Below, piece by piece: positions 8,804 through 17,654 of a stretch of DNA of 64,000 bases. The DNA comes from Autumnicola lenta (GTDB lineage Bacteria; Bacteroidota; Bacteroidia; Flavobacteriales; Flavobacteriaceae): assembly GCF_031846515.1 (NCBI RefSeq), contig NZ_JAVRHO010000019.1, forward strand, positions 25,920 through 89,919, written 5' to 3'. Every line of letters starts with the position of its first letter. Within the stretch, counting starts at the first letter, position 1. The position numbers and the translations under genes are program-made. The notes beneath the pieces were generated by a model. That model was not told where the DNA came from. It was given only the letters and a program-made list of their open reading frames with translations, and did no database searches.

Positions 8804-9322
8804 TTATTCGTTTTCTTCTTTCAATGGCTCCAGGTCACCACGGTAACTTATCGCATCCCGCTGGTTACTGTTCACTGAGGTTTCAGCGTTTCCGTTTGGA
8901 TGGAGGTTTATGTAGAAACTCAAACTTTCGGTGCCCATCTTCCCATCAAATTTTATCCTGATGTTTTTGTTTTCCCGATTTTCTATTATCTCCAGATCTT
9001 CTGTAGGTCCTTTGTATTCTATACCACCGCCTTCGCCATATCCGCCACCGGACTGCCGTACGCCAAAATACGGAAGGAAAACATCTGCACTGTCTCCTTT
9101 AAAACGTATAAAATTTGGATTACCAATTAAATTAATCCGGCCTCCGCGTAACGGGATCGCCCACTGGTTTTCAATTTCGAACCCGCGACTGTTTACCAGT
9201 TCCTGCAGCTTCTCATAAGCTTTCAAATCGGAGTCTGATGTCCGACTCCTGCTTCCTCCGCAGGATATCAAAGTAACGCACATGACAAGCAGCAGATATC
9301 GAAATAAGGCTATTTTCTTCAT
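8804..9322 (-). CDS. DUF4251-like lipoprotein
   Basis: This 172-residue protein starts with a lipoprotein signal (LLLVMCVTLISCGG; lipobox ISC). A periplasmic domain of the DUF4251 type follows, with NPNFIRFKGDSADVFLPYFG, a glycine-rich GGGYGEGGGIEYKG segment and SLSFYINLHPNGNAE. The family is common in Bacteroidota and its function is unknown. The gene stands alone, convergent with the AraC gene at a distance of 38 bp. Confidence 0.75.
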   Translation of the reverse strand: MKKIALFRYLLLVMCVTLISCGGSRSRTSDSDLKAYEKLQELVNSRGFEIENQWAIPLRGGRINLIGNPNFIRFKGDSADVFLPYFGVRQSGGGYGEGGGIEYKGPTEDLEIIENRENKNIRIKFDGKMGTESLSFYINLHPNGNAETSVNSNQRDAISYRGDLEPLKEENE

Positions 9323-9941
9323 ATGTAATATTTTCTATGTTATGAGGAAGCTACGAATTTCTTTCTAAAAAAGAAATTAGAATCCTTCCGGTTTTCTTTC
9401 TGCATAGAGGTCGAAAATTGACATTTTTAATCTCTGGTTCATTAATTGAGCGTTTATTTTATCACTATTGGTTTGAGAGCATAAAAATTCAATACAAAAT
9501 CTTCATTTACTATTAAAATTAAGGGAAAACATCAGTTTCAACTAAAAAAATTAGGTTAAATAGGATCATTTGCTGCTCCTGGTTACATATTTCAGCATTA
9601 GCTGAATTTTCTTCGAAGAAATAAAACCAACTTTTCTCCAGCTTAAAGTTATTTTCAAACTGTATCCTGAAAATGGCAATTATCGTGCTCTAAGACGGTC
9701 TTCAGTTAATCTTTTTCCGCGAAAGCGACAGTTTAAAAATACTGTTCTTAAATTTTCAATGTTTGTCTTTGTTCCTGGCTCTTTCAGCTAAGCGCTTCTG
9801 CGTCTTTTTAAAATCTTCTTCCGCAGAAATATGGAAAAATTTCCTCTAAAGCAATCATAAATCTTTCAAAAGAAACCTATAATTACCTTGGTGACCTACC
9901 TGAATTTAATTTCCTTGTATGGAAATAAAAATTTTTAATTT
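9323..9941. other. Gene-free region with two dispersed-motif copies
   Basis: No protein-coding frame is convincing in these 619 bp. Motif copies lie at 9411-9428 (TCGAAAATTGACATTTTT) and 9668-9685 (TGAAAATGGCAATTATCG). A palindrome TTCTTCGAAGAA is near 9610, and a CGCTTCTGCGTCTTT string near 9800 resembles the CTGCGTTGATCTGCG text of the 54 kb array. The hpf promoter must lie near the right end, but I see no clean TAnnTTTG box. Confidence 0.5.
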
Positions 9942-10241
9942 ATGGAAACTAATTTCGAATATGTAGGTATTCAAAAGAGTGAAGCTCTGGAAGAGTACAC
10001 CCAAAATAAACTGGATAAACTGGAAGTTAAGTACGATTTTATTGTACGTGCAGAAGTACATTTTAAGAGGGAGGAAAACCAGGACCCCAAAGGCTATATC
10101 TGTAATATTAAATTGAGTGTACCGGGGCCACAGCTTTTCGCACAATCTAATGAAGATTCATATGAAGCTGCCGCTGCAGAATCTGTACGTGATGTTGAAA
10201 AGCAATTGCAAAAGCTAAAATCGAAAATGAGTACCCGATAA
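9942..10241 (+). CDS. hpf: Ribosome hibernation promoting factor (HPF/RaiA family, short form)
   Basis: The 99-residue protein has the beta-alpha-beta-beta-beta-alpha pattern of HPF/YfiA: FEYVGIQKSEALEEYTQNKL, a strand with AEVHFKREE, KLSVPGPQLFAQSNEDSYEAA, and a basic C-terminal helix. Such proteins bind the decoding centre of the small subunit and inactivate or protect ribosomes in stationary phase. It lacks the long C-terminal dimerisation domain of long HPF. It is monocistronic and ends at a strong shared terminator. Confidence 0.9.
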   Translation: METNFEYVGIQKSEALEEYTQNKLDKLEVKYDFIVRAEVHFKREENQDPKGYICNIKLSVPGPQLFAQSNEDSYEAAAAESVRDVEKQLQKLKSKMSTR

Positions 10242-10263
10242 AACCGACCATTTTTAGCATATA

Positions 10264-10299
10264 AAAAAACCCTTCAGTTTTATTTCTGAAGGGTTTTTT
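10264..10299. terminator. Bidirectional rho-independent terminator between hpf and aconitase
   Basis: A perfect 14-bp stem (AAAAAACCCTTCAG at 10264-10277 and its complement at 10286-10299) with an 8-nt T-rich loop has A- and T-runs on both sides. It can therefore stop hpf on the plus strand and aconitase on the minus strand. Confidence 0.9.
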
Positions 10300-10315
10300 A
10301 ATTAAGGGGGGGCAA

Positions 10316-12352
10316 CTATTTTATCTGTTGTCGCTCATTATCTGTAACCGTATTCTTGTCTACAGCATGTACTTCTTCATTACTGAGCTTCGCTTTAAAC
10401 TCATTTATAATTCCTCCTTTTAAAAGAATTTCTATTTGCCGATCACTCATGGTATGTTTGGCCTCGAATTCAATTGGCTCGCTACCTTTTTCGGATTTTT
10501 GCACACGGACTTTAATATTATTGCGGCTTTTTACATCTTCTCTAAGATTCTTAAAGCTGATCAAATCTCCCTGCTCAATTTTGTCATAATCTGCAATATC
10601 TATAAATTCCAACGGTAATATTCCGAAGTTTACCAGGTTCTGCCATGCAATTCTTGCATAAGAATTTGCGATAACAGCTACCTGTCCAAGATATTTTGGT
10701 GCCAGTGCGGCGTGTTCCCGGCTGGATCCCTGGGCGTAGTTATCTTTGGCAACCACAATATGACCTCCAAAATCTCCTTTTGCATCCTGTGCCCTGTCGT
10801 AAAAAGTATCGTCAATAACCGAATAAGAGAACTTGCTAATTTCGGGAAGGTTACTTCTAAACGGTAAGACTTCAGCTCCGGCACGTAGAATTTCATCTGT
10901 AGACACATTGTCTCCCATTTTCAGTAAAACGGGAACATCTGCACTATCTACAAGTGGTTCTATTTCGGGAAGTGTCTTAATATTCGGACCTTTCTTCAAT
11001 TCAACTTCATCCCCTTCTTCTGCCGGCGGTACAAGCATATCTGTATTGATAATCTCTTTTTCCGGTTGTTCAAATTTAGGATAAGACATTCCGAATAACT
11101 TTTCCATATCCCGCGGATCTGTGATTTTTCCCGTTAATGCTGAAGCTGCCGCTGTTTCAGGACTACACAAATGCACCTGATCGTCTTCGGTACCGGATCT
11201 ACTTGGGAAATTTCTTGGCATCGTTCTTAAACTGATAGTGCCTGATGCGGGTGCCTGACCCATTCCTATACAACCCATACAACCGGACTGGTGGAACCTT
11301 GCCCCTGCCGTTATTAAATTCGCAAATGCTTTATTATCTATTAAATTCTGAATCACCTGCCGGGAAGTCGGGTTAATGTCGAAAGAGACATAATCTACGA
11401 CGCTCTTATCTTTCACAATCGCACCTGCTATCCAAAAATCCCTGATTCCGGGGTTAGCCGATGATCCTATTACCACCTGCCCTATTTCTTTTCCGGCCAC
11501 TTCACTTACCGGCACAACATTTCCGGGGCTTGTAGGCAGCGCAATTAAAGGTATTAGGTCGTCCAATATAATTTCATCGTGTAAATCGTATTCACATCCT
11601 TCATCTGGCAACAATTCTCTCCAGTCTTCTTCGCGATGCTGAGACCTTAAAAATCGTTTTGTTTCCTGGTCACTCGGGAATACTGTGGTAGTAGCACCAA
11701 GTTCAGCACCCATATTTGCAATGACGTGGCGGTCCATGGCACTTAAAGAATCCAGTCCTTCGCCGTAATATTCTATAACTTTTCCCACACCTCCTTTAAC
11801 ATCATACCTGCGCAGCATCTCCAGGATTACATCTTTTGCGCTTACCCAGTCTGGTAATTTTCCGGTAAGCTTCACTCCCATCACCTGTGGCATTTTAACA
11901 AAATAAGGTTGTCCTGCAATTGCAGCGGCCACATCAAGTCCTCCAGTACCTATGGCGAGCATTCCCAGAGATCCTGCAGATGGCGTATGGCTGTCAGAAC
12001 CTACCATTGTTTTTCCGGGTTTCCCAAAACGCTCCATATGTACGGGATGGCTCACACCATTTCCCGGGCGGCTATACCACAGTCCGAATTTTCGTGATGC
12101 CGAAAGTAAGAACGCATGGTCATCGGCATTTTTAAAATCGGTCTGCAGCAGGTTGTGATCTACGTATTGTACAGCGACTTCGGTCTTGGCTTTTTTCAAT
12201 CCCATTGCCTCCAGCTCGAGCTGTACCAGGGTACCGGTAGCATCCTGCAGCAGCGCCTGGTCTATCTTGATCCCGATTTCTTTCCCTGGCGTCATCTCCC
12301 CTTCCAGCAGATGTTCTTTAATTAATTTTTGAGTGACATTTAATTTTGACAT
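10316..12352 (-). CDS. Aconitate hydratase, Aquifex-type
   Basis: This 678-residue enzyme interconverts citrate and isocitrate through a 4Fe-4S cluster in the TCA cycle. It shows MVGSDSHTPSAGSLGMLAIG (active-site serine/histidine region), the cluster-binding SGCMGCIGMGQAP, MPRNFPSRSGTED, and the swivel domain with GDNVSTDEILRAG and NYAQGSSREHAALAP. Its length is well below the 750-900 residues of mitochondrial-type and AcnA enzymes and fits the shorter Aquifex/clostridial branch. It is monocistronic and begins 133 bp from a divergent membrane protein gene. The C-terminus has a charged extension (SNEEVHAVDKNTVTDNERQQ). Confidence 0.9.
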   Translation of the reverse strand: MSKLNVTQKLIKEHLLEGEMTPGKEIGIKIDQALLQDATGTLVQLELEAMGLKKAKTEVAVQYVDHNLLQTDFKNADDHAFLLSASRKFGLWYSRPGNGVSHPVHMERFGKPGKTMVGSDSHTPSAGSLGMLAIGTGGLDVAAAIAGQPYFVKMPQVMGVKLTGKLPDWVSAKDVILEMLRRYDVKGGVGKVIEYYGEGLDSLSAMDRHVIANMGAELGATTTVFPSDQETKRFLRSQHREEDWRELLPDEGCEYDLHDEIILDDLIPLIALPTSPGNVVPVSEVAGKEIGQVVIGSSANPGIRDFWIAGAIVKDKSVVDYVSFDINPTSRQVIQNLIDNKAFANLITAGARFHQSGCMGCIGMGQAPASGTISLRTMPRNFPSRSGTEDDQVHLCSPETAAASALTGKITDPRDMEKLFGMSYPKFEQPEKEIINTDMLVPPAEEGDEVELKKGPNIKTLPEIEPLVDSADVPVLLKMGDNVSTDEILRAGAEVLPFRSNLPEISKFSYSVIDDTFYDRAQDAKGDFGGHIVVAKDNYAQGSSREHAALAPKYLGQVAVIANSYARIAWQNLVNFGILPLEFIDIADYDKIEQGDLISFKNLREDVKSRNNIKVRVQKSEKGSEPIEFEAKHTMSDRQIEILLKGGIINEFKAKLSNEEVHAVDKNTVTDNERQQIK

Positions 12353-12485
12353 AGTTGGCTATTTTACCTTTAAAATATTAAAATTGAACCGGAAGTTCCT
12401 TCCATTTAACAATATCTTATATCTAAATGCTGAAGAAAAAAGTAATTTGCTTCAGAAGAAAAATTTAAATGCTAAGGATTTATTA

Positions 12486-13070
12486 ATGGATGTTATTATT
12501 AAACGTGCTATTGTAGGAGGAGTAGTTTCTACAGTGGTTATGGGTATCGGAACCTTTATTTTAGGAGAAATTTCGGGATATAGAGCGATGGATATGCTTT
12601 CCACCTCCCTCTCAGGAATTAATATGTTGTGCAACACCGTGATTCTGGGGTCCTCTACAATTTTAGCTTTAATGCTTACCTTATTAAGTATCAGCAGGTC
12701 TGCAAATTCCCGACTTACGAAAAAACATTACAGAAATGTATTGCATATTGCCAAATATGACACTATTCTTATTATTGTAGCTACCATCACTTTCCTGATG
12801 TTAAACCTGCCTATAATAGAAAGTAATGAAGTGCCGGAAAACTGGTACGTCGCCATTTACTACACCAGCCTTGGTATGGCTGCTGTCCTTGGCGGCGGGT
12901 TAATTGCAATTGTTACAATGCTTTATGGAACTATAGCAAGCATTATTCTTATCGTCGGACTTAAAATCACAGATCATCCTCTGGTGGACAATGAAGAAGC
13001 TGAGGATGCAAAAGAAGAGCAGGAAAAACAGGATGAAAAAAGCAAAAATAGGGCGAAACAAACGAAATAA
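12486..13070 (+). CDS. Small multi-pass membrane protein of unknown function
   Basis: I chose ATG 12486 because the frame upstream to 12333 overlaps the start of aconitase and looks non-coding. The 194-residue product has hydrophobic segments near residues 8-28, 42-62, 92-112 and 128-160 and a highly charged tail (EEAEDAKEEQEKQDEKSKNR). I do not recognise the family; similar small membrane proteins are widespread and uncharacterised in Flavobacteriia. Its expression may be divergent from aconitase, but no promoter box is evident. Confidence 0.75.
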   Translation: MDVIIKRAIVGGVVSTVVMGIGTFILGEISGYRAMDMLSTSLSGINMLCNTVILGSSTILALMLTLLSISRSANSRLTKKHYRNVLHIAKYDTILIIVATITFLMLNLPIIESNEVPENWYVAIYYTSLGMAAVLGGGLIAIVTMLYGTIASIILIVGLKITDHPLVDNEEAEDAKEEQEKQDEKSKNRAKQTK

Positions 13071-13075
13071 TAAAA

Positions 13076-13175
13076 AAGGGCCATTTGAAAATATCCCTGT
13101 TCCACATCGCTCACGAATTCGTCCTGAAAGAGACGAGTTGATAAACGAGCCAGGTTATACTTTGAAATGACCCTT
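13076..13175. terminator. Long imperfect hairpin between convergent genes
   Basis: AAGGGCCATTTGAAA (13076-13090) pairs with TTTGAAATGACCCTT (13161-13175) with 13 of 15 positions matched, enclosing 70 nt that include ACGAATTCGT. An A-run precedes the left arm. It may end transcription of both flanking genes, but the long loop is unusual for a simple terminator. Confidence 0.4.
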
Positions 13176-13195
13176 ATAATCTCTAAACTGTTTTT

Positions 13196-13912
13196 CTAGC
13201 TTTTGCTTAAGTTGCCAATAATATCTATCTGGTGCCCTTCTTCCAGATTAAATCCTGGTTTTCCTTTTCTCGGAAATAAGTAAGTAAAAGGCTCATTAAA
13301 GGCGCTCCAGCTTTCGGCAAGACCGTAGTCGTTGTTTTTACTCTTATTTTCCGGACGCCTAAAGGTATTTAAATCTGAATCATAATCAGATCCTACTGCA
13401 TCCTCTCCCGGAAACAACATTCCGTCGTTAATTTCAGAATACACGAGCACAGATTCTCCTCCATTGCCGGGCAGATCTACAATTTTAAGTGCAAAATCTT
13501 TTAAAACTGTTCCCTTAGCGGTGATATCTTTAGTTTTAAAATCGTCCTTAATATTATTTCTTGGATGCGCAAAAATTGGAGCTCCACCGGCATCTTCACT
13601 TATTGTAGCAAGATCTGCATAAGCAGAATCCACGATACCGTCACAGGTAAGTAAAATTCCTTTTATTTTGTAACCGTCGGTAACCAGTTTTTTTACTGCG
13701 GACTTTGTTGATTCTTCAACCACATCAATCAGGATCATATCCTGCCTGTTAATATGTCTGATAGCATATCCCTGGTTAAAAACGCGATTTTTTTCCTCTC
13801 CTTTTATAATAAATGTATCCGGAATAAGCTTTAGGAATTTTCCGGTTTCTCCTTGCTGAATAAATTCAGCTGACTGGCTATGCAGTACCTCCATCTTATC
13901 AACAGTCTTCAT
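13196..13912 (-). CDS. Metallo-beta-lactamase-fold protein lacking the HxHxDH motif
   Basis: The 238-residue protein follows the order of MBL-fold hydrolases: NQGYAIRHINRQDMILIDVV, KIKGILLTCDGIVDSAYAD, APIFAHPRNN, KIVDLPGNGGESVLVYSE and MLFPGEDAVG. At the place of the metal-binding motif (normally THxHxDH) the sequence reads TCDGIVD (residues 89-95), so all the usual histidines are missing. HP at 116-117 and a few acidic residues remain. It therefore probably lacks hydrolase activity and may bind a ligand or act structurally. A shorter start at residue 7 (MEVLHSQ) is possible. It is not in an operon with the PPTase 92 bp downstream. Confidence 0.7.
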   Translation of the reverse strand: MKTVDKMEVLHSQSAEFIQQGETGKFLKLIPDTFIIKGEEKNRVFNQGYAIRHINRQDMILIDVVEESTKSAVKKLVTDGYKIKGILLTCDGIVDSAYADLATISEDAGGAPIFAHPRNNIKDDFKTKDITAKGTVLKDFALKIVDLPGNGGESVLVYSEINDGMLFPGEDAVGSDYDSDLNTFRRPENKSKNNDYGLAESWSAFNEPFTYLFPRKGKPGFNLEEGHQIDIIGNLSKS

Positions 13913-14003
13913 ATGCTATAAATTTTATATTAGTTGCTTCAAGATACAACTTCAGAAACAGTTTTTCAAAGAAAATTTGGAAGGGTTTAACTGGATTTAG
14001 CAC

Positions 14004-14573
14004 TTAATTAACGGCAAAGACATAAGCAGAATAGTTGCCGTGATGCGAGATCGAAAAAGGCAAATTATAATTCTTTCCCTTTAAAATAAGATGCGGAATA
14101 AAATTTAAATCTTTTTTTATATCCAAGTCTTTGAAAGATAACTTTTTACTGTTAGCAACTGCAGAAATCAATTCCTGTTTCAGGTTTATAGTATCTGAAA
14201 AAATTATCTTTTTTACTTCGGAATTTTCTACGGAAGCCACACAATGTATTGCTTTTTCTGAAATTTTAGCGCTAGTAAAATAACTCCAATTATCGATCTT
14301 TACCATTCCTGAAGATCCCAATCCTCCTGAAGGATCTGGCTCGCACCTGAAGGATTTCGGGTTAAATTTCCGTGGCAGTGAAAACCTTCTTTGATGGGCT
14401 TTATAAGCAGCTTCCTTCATTGCCCAAAAGAGCCAGAATCTTTGCTCCTGATTTTTGGCTTTCTTTAATAACTTCCGCTCCTCTTCTGTAAATATTTTAG
14501 AATGCATTCCAGGTCTTTTCCAGTTGCTTTCTTTAGCTGCCAGGTTTAGATCCACAATGTCGTTTCCTATCAT
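14004..14573 (-). CDS. 4'-phosphopantetheinyl transferase
   Basis: The enzyme transfers the phosphopantetheine arm of CoA to a serine of an acyl carrier protein. Motifs are IGNDIVDL at the N-terminus (Mg/CoA-binding aspartates) and FWAMKEAAYKA near residues 49-59 (catalytic Glu54 and Lys58). At 189 residues it is of AcpS/Sfp type. Its start overlaps the stop of the ACP gene by 4 bp (ATGA), so the two are translationally coupled. It is the last gene of the type III PKS cluster and almost certainly activates the ACP next to it. Confidence 0.9.
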   Translation of the reverse strand: MIGNDIVDLNLAAKESNWKRPGMHSKIFTEEERKLLKKAKNQEQRFWLFWAMKEAAYKAHQRRFSLPRKFNPKSFRCEPDPSGGLGSSGMVKIDNWSYFTSAKISEKAIHCVASVENSEVKKIIFSDTINLKQELISAVANSKKLSFKDLDIKKDLNFIPHLILKGKNYNLPFSISHHGNYSAYVFAVN

Positions 14574-14824
14574 TTTTCAGCCATTTTTCGCTCAATAATC
14601 CTCTTTGCATCACCAACCGTTAGCATCCCATCCATAGAATCGTTATCGATTTCTATATTAAACTCATCTTCCACATCCAACACAACATCCACCAGGTTAG
14701 CAGAGTTTATTTTGAGATCATTAATAAAATCTGTTTTCTCATTAAAATCCTCCAGCCCCTCCTTCCGCTGAACATACGGAGTAACAATAGCTTTTAGTTT
14801 TTCTATTATTTCTTTATCTGTCAT
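14570..14824 (-). CDS. Acyl carrier protein dedicated to the type III PKS cluster
   Basis: The 84-residue protein has the four-helix ACP pattern with DLKINSANLVDVVLDVEDEF; Ser41 is the phosphopantetheine site and the following helix is acidic as usual. The normal DSL signature is replaced by NSA, which marks a specialised ACP rather than the fatty-acid one. It overlaps the phosphopantetheinyl transferase gene by 4 bp and lies 227 bp downstream of the ketosynthase. It would carry the growing acyl chain for the ketosynthase, dehydratase and reductase encoded in the same cluster. Confidence 0.92.
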   Translation of the reverse strand: MTDKEIIEKLKAIVTPYVQRKEGLEDFNEKTDFINDLKINSANLVDVVLDVEDEFNIEIDNDSMDGMLTVGDAKRIIERKMAEK

Positions 14825-15051
14825 TATTACAATTGGTTATTTTCTATTTCTATTTTTTATTTTCTCTTTCCATTCCTGCTCTTGTCTCCGAATTCCTGAA
14901 TCTAATTTAATTTTCAAATCGTCAAATTTTTGAAAAATTTTACCCTCGTACATAAGAATTTTCTCCACTTTCCACTCTCCACTTTAATTCGATTTAAACT
15001 CACAACTCACACCTAAGAACCCTTTTATCTTCGTACTTCTTACCTCGTACA
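14825..15051. repeat. Degenerate text-like repeats in the ketosynthase-ACP gap
   Basis: This 227-bp gap holds low-complexity strings on the minus strand built from GTGAGTTGTGAGT and GTGGAGAGTGGAAAGTGG units. It also holds TACTTCTTACCTCGTAC (15034-15050), repeated exactly at 29813-29829. No gene was found. It interrupts an otherwise tightly packed operon, so the ACP and PPTase may have their own promoter here. Confidence 0.5.
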
Positions 15052-16323
15052 TTAAGCGAATTTCCTGAAAATCACCACCGCATTTACATCTCCAAATCCA
15101 AAACTTGCTTTAGCAAGAATTTTTGTTTCCTGCTGAAGGGTTTTCCGCGGAATTTTCTCACTGGTAATCATTTTGAGAATTTCAGGATCGGGATCTTCGC
15201 AATTAATGTTCCCGAAGATAAAATCATTTTTAAGCTGAAGCACACTCGCAACACATTCTATACTCCCCGAAGCACTTAAACAGTGACCAATCATTCCTTT
15301 AAGCGAATTAATGACAGGAAATTCTTTGTTCTCACGTTGCAGAGCTTTTGTCCAATTAAGAATTTCTACAGAATCTTTGGTAGTAGCTGTTAAGTGTCCG
15401 TTTATAGCATCAATTTGCTGTGGGTCGATATTTGCCATTTTCAGGGCACCTCTTATACAGCGCTGTACCGCCTCATCATTCGCTGCAGTCATGCTTCCAC
15501 CTGCCCGCTGTCCTCCGCTGTTTACTTCCCCGCCCAGGACTTCGGCATAAATTTTAGCACCTCTTTCCAAGGCAGATTCAAGATCTTCCAGAACAAGGGC
15601 TCCTGCACCGCTGCCGGGAACAAATCCTGCCGCAGATGCACTCATAGGGCGCGAAGCCGCTTTTGGACGATCATTATATTTTCCGGGTAAAATCCGCATG
15701 GCGTCAAAACCACCCCAGACATATGGGCCATCATCACTGCAGCTTCCCACCAGCATCCTTTTTGCTTTTCCGGCCTGAATACGTTCAAATCCCATTAGCA
15801 AAGCTTCAGTTCCTGTTGTACAGGCTGAAGAATTTGTGGTTACTTGATTTCCACAGCCTAAAATGCCTCCTAAATATGCACTAATTCCGCTGGCCATAGT
15901 CTGAATCACACTTGTGCTCCCAAGTCGCCGTGTTTTTCCTGCATCTATAAGATGAATTGCTTCCCGGAATTTATCCACACCCAGAATTCCTGTTCCGAAA
16001 ATAATTCCGGAGTCCCAGTCGGGATTTTTTTCATCTGAAATTTCCAAACCCGCGTCTCTCCACGCGTCTGTTCCCGAAATTACTCCATAAATAATTCCGC
16101 TGCTGTTAAGTCCGCGTAGTTGTAACGGAGTAAAATACTCCTTCAGTTTTTCTTCTGAAACTTCCGGCTTCCCTCCTATCTGGCAACTGAAATTTAATTC
16201 CTTTAATTTTGGATGAAATGTAACGCCGGATTTGCCATTTTTGATGGCCGACTCAAATTCCTCTATTCCAACTCCATTTGGAGAAGCTACACCAAGTCCG
16301 GTTATGACTACCCTCTTTTTCAT
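15052..16323 (-). CDS. Beta-ketoacyl-ACP synthase (KAS I/II type)
   Basis: The 423-residue condensing enzyme has Cys168 in SSACTTGTEA, His310 in INGHLTATTKD and His347 in KGMIGHCLSASG, the full Cys-His-His triad of elongating ketosynthases. It condenses malonyl-ACP with an acyl-ACP. The usual NAHGTST is altered to NGHLTAT, so it belongs to a divergent branch rather than housekeeping FabF. It lies between a FabZ-like dehydratase and an ACP in the type III PKS cluster and most likely extends the starter chain for that PKS. Confidence 0.92.
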   Translation of the reverse strand: MKKRVVITGLGVASPNGVGIEEFESAIKNGKSGVTFHPKLKELNFSCQIGGKPEVSEEKLKEYFTPLQLRGLNSSGIIYGVISGTDAWRDAGLEISDEKNPDWDSGIIFGTGILGVDKFREAIHLIDAGKTRRLGSTSVIQTMASGISAYLGGILGCGNQVTTNSSACTTGTEALLMGFERIQAGKAKRMLVGSCSDDGPYVWGGFDAMRILPGKYNDRPKAASRPMSASAAGFVPGSGAGALVLEDLESALERGAKIYAEVLGGEVNSGGQRAGGSMTAANDEAVQRCIRGALKMANIDPQQIDAINGHLTATTKDSVEILNWTKALQRENKEFPVINSLKGMIGHCLSASGSIECVASVLQLKNDFIFGNINCEDPDPEILKMITSEKIPRKTLQQETKILAKASFGFGDVNAVVIFRKFA

Positions 16324-16394
16324 TTTTTTCTAACTATCAACCTCAAATCGTTATGTTAAATGATGAATTTTAAAATTTGAATTCCGAATTCTCA

Positions 16395-16841
16395 CTACTC
16401 ACTACTCAATTTCATCATCCCTGCAATTGTTCCTTTACAAACCAGTTCATTTTTAGTGTTATACATTTCAACAACACATTTTAGCTTGTTAAACCGGAAA
16501 TATTGCTTCTTTGAAACTACTTTCACTGTTTCTCCCGGGAATACCGGTTTATAAAATTCAATTTCGGAAGAACTAAGGGCGATTTTCGCATTTTTTGCGT
16601 TAGAATTCTCTTTATTCAGAAGAAAAATTCCGAGGCAAACGAGCCCGATCTGTGCCATACATTCAGTTAAAATTACTCCCGGAGTTACAGGGTTGTTTTT
16701 AAAATGACCTTTATAAAAAAAAGATTCCGGCGGAAAAGTGTAGTGCCCAAAAAGCCCATTTTCGTCAACCTGGGTAACTTCATCTACAAATAAAAAAGGA
16801 TTTGAATACGGCAGCCGGGAAAGGATTTCTTTTACGTCCAA
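16395..16841 (-). CDS. FabZ-like 3-hydroxyacyl-ACP dehydratase (hotdog fold)
   Basis: The 148-residue protein has the hotdog pattern LPYSNPFLFVDEV and YKGHFKNNPVTPGVILTE, with the catalytic histidine in GHF and the FabA/FabZ Glu in the following helix (ILTECMAQ). It would dehydrate 3-hydroxyacyl-ACP in the chain-building part of the cluster. It starts 18 bp after the SDR gene. Its last codons (KLSSE and the stop) are made of the GAGTAGTGAGTAGTGAG text-like repeat that continues past the stop. Confidence 0.88.
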   Translation of the reverse strand: MDVKEILSRLPYSNPFLFVDEVTQVDENGLFGHYTFPPESFFYKGHFKNNPVTPGVILTECMAQIGLVCLGIFLLNKENSNAKNAKIALSSSEIEFYKPVFPGETVKVVSKKQYFRFNKLKCVVEMYNTKNELVCKGTIAGMMKLSSE

Positions 16842-16859
16842 AGGATAAAACTTAAAGAT

Positions 16860-17654
16860 TTACATTAAATGTTCCCCGCCGTTCACAGGAATAATAGTTC
16901 CTGTAATCCAGCCAGCTTCATCTTTACTTAAAAGATAAACCACGTTGGCCACATCTTTGGGAACAGTGAGCCGCTTAAAGGGATTATGCTTTAAGGCATG
17001 GTTCTTTAAAGTTTCGTTACCCGGAATCATCTCAAACGAACGGGTAACGGTAATACCAGCCTGGATACAGTTGGCCCGAATCCCGTGAGGTGCAAATTCC
17101 AGAGCCATGCCACGCGTAAGGGATTCCAAAGTAACTTTAGCGGCAGAAATGGCAGCATAGTTCTTCCAGGCCTTCTTATTTCCCTCACTTGTAAATGAAA
17201 TTATCCTCGCATCTTTTGCAAACAGTCCCGCGCGAAAAACATCCTGCGTCCAGTCGTACAAACTCAAAGCCATTGCATCTATAGTTAGCTGAAAATCGAT
17301 ATTTTCGAGCCTGGATTCTTCACCTGTCATTGGCTTTAAATTTCCTTTGGCAATACTATGTACCATGGTCCTGACTTTTCCCTTAGCACCTAAAATTTGT
17401 GAAATTTGTGAAACCAGACCTGCTCTTTTTTCTTTCTGTACAGCATCTACATTAAAACTCTCCAACCTAACACCCGTTTCACGGATTTCATCAAAGGCTT
17501 CTTCAATATTCGGAATTTCAGAACGGCGGTCGCGATGAACAATAATGATATTCATCCCGTGCTTTGCAAGTTTACAGGCACTGGCGTATCCCAGGCCGCT
17601 ACTGCCGCCAAGAATTAGCGCCCAATAATTTAGATCTTTAAATTCTGCTACCAT
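16860..17654 (-). CDS. SDR-family oxidoreductase, enoyl-ACP-reductase-like
   Basis: The Rossmann fold begins with LILGGSSGLGYASACKLA (cofactor loop 16-22). VHSIAKGN at 98-105 recalls the HSIA motif of FabI. The catalytic pair is Tyr166 and Lys173, spaced Y-x6-K as in FabI/FabL enoyl reductases, not Y-x3-K as in FabG. I therefore read it as an enoyl-ACP reductase-like enzyme of about FabL type (264 residues). No dedicated ketoreductase is seen in the cluster, so housekeeping FabG may supply that step, or this enzyme may have changed role. It overlaps the PKS gene by 7 bp. Confidence 0.82.
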   Translation of the reverse strand: MVAEFKDLNYWALILGGSSGLGYASACKLAKHGMNIIIVHRDRRSEIPNIEEAFDEIRETGVRLESFNVDAVQKEKRAGLVSQISQILGAKGKVRTMVHSIAKGNLKPMTGEESRLENIDFQLTIDAMALSLYDWTQDVFRAGLFAKDARIISFTSEGNKKAWKNYAAISAAKVTLESLTRGMALEFAPHGIRANCIQAGITVTRSFEMIPGNETLKNHALKHNPFKRLTVPKDVANVVYLLSKDEAGWITGTIIPVNGGEHLM

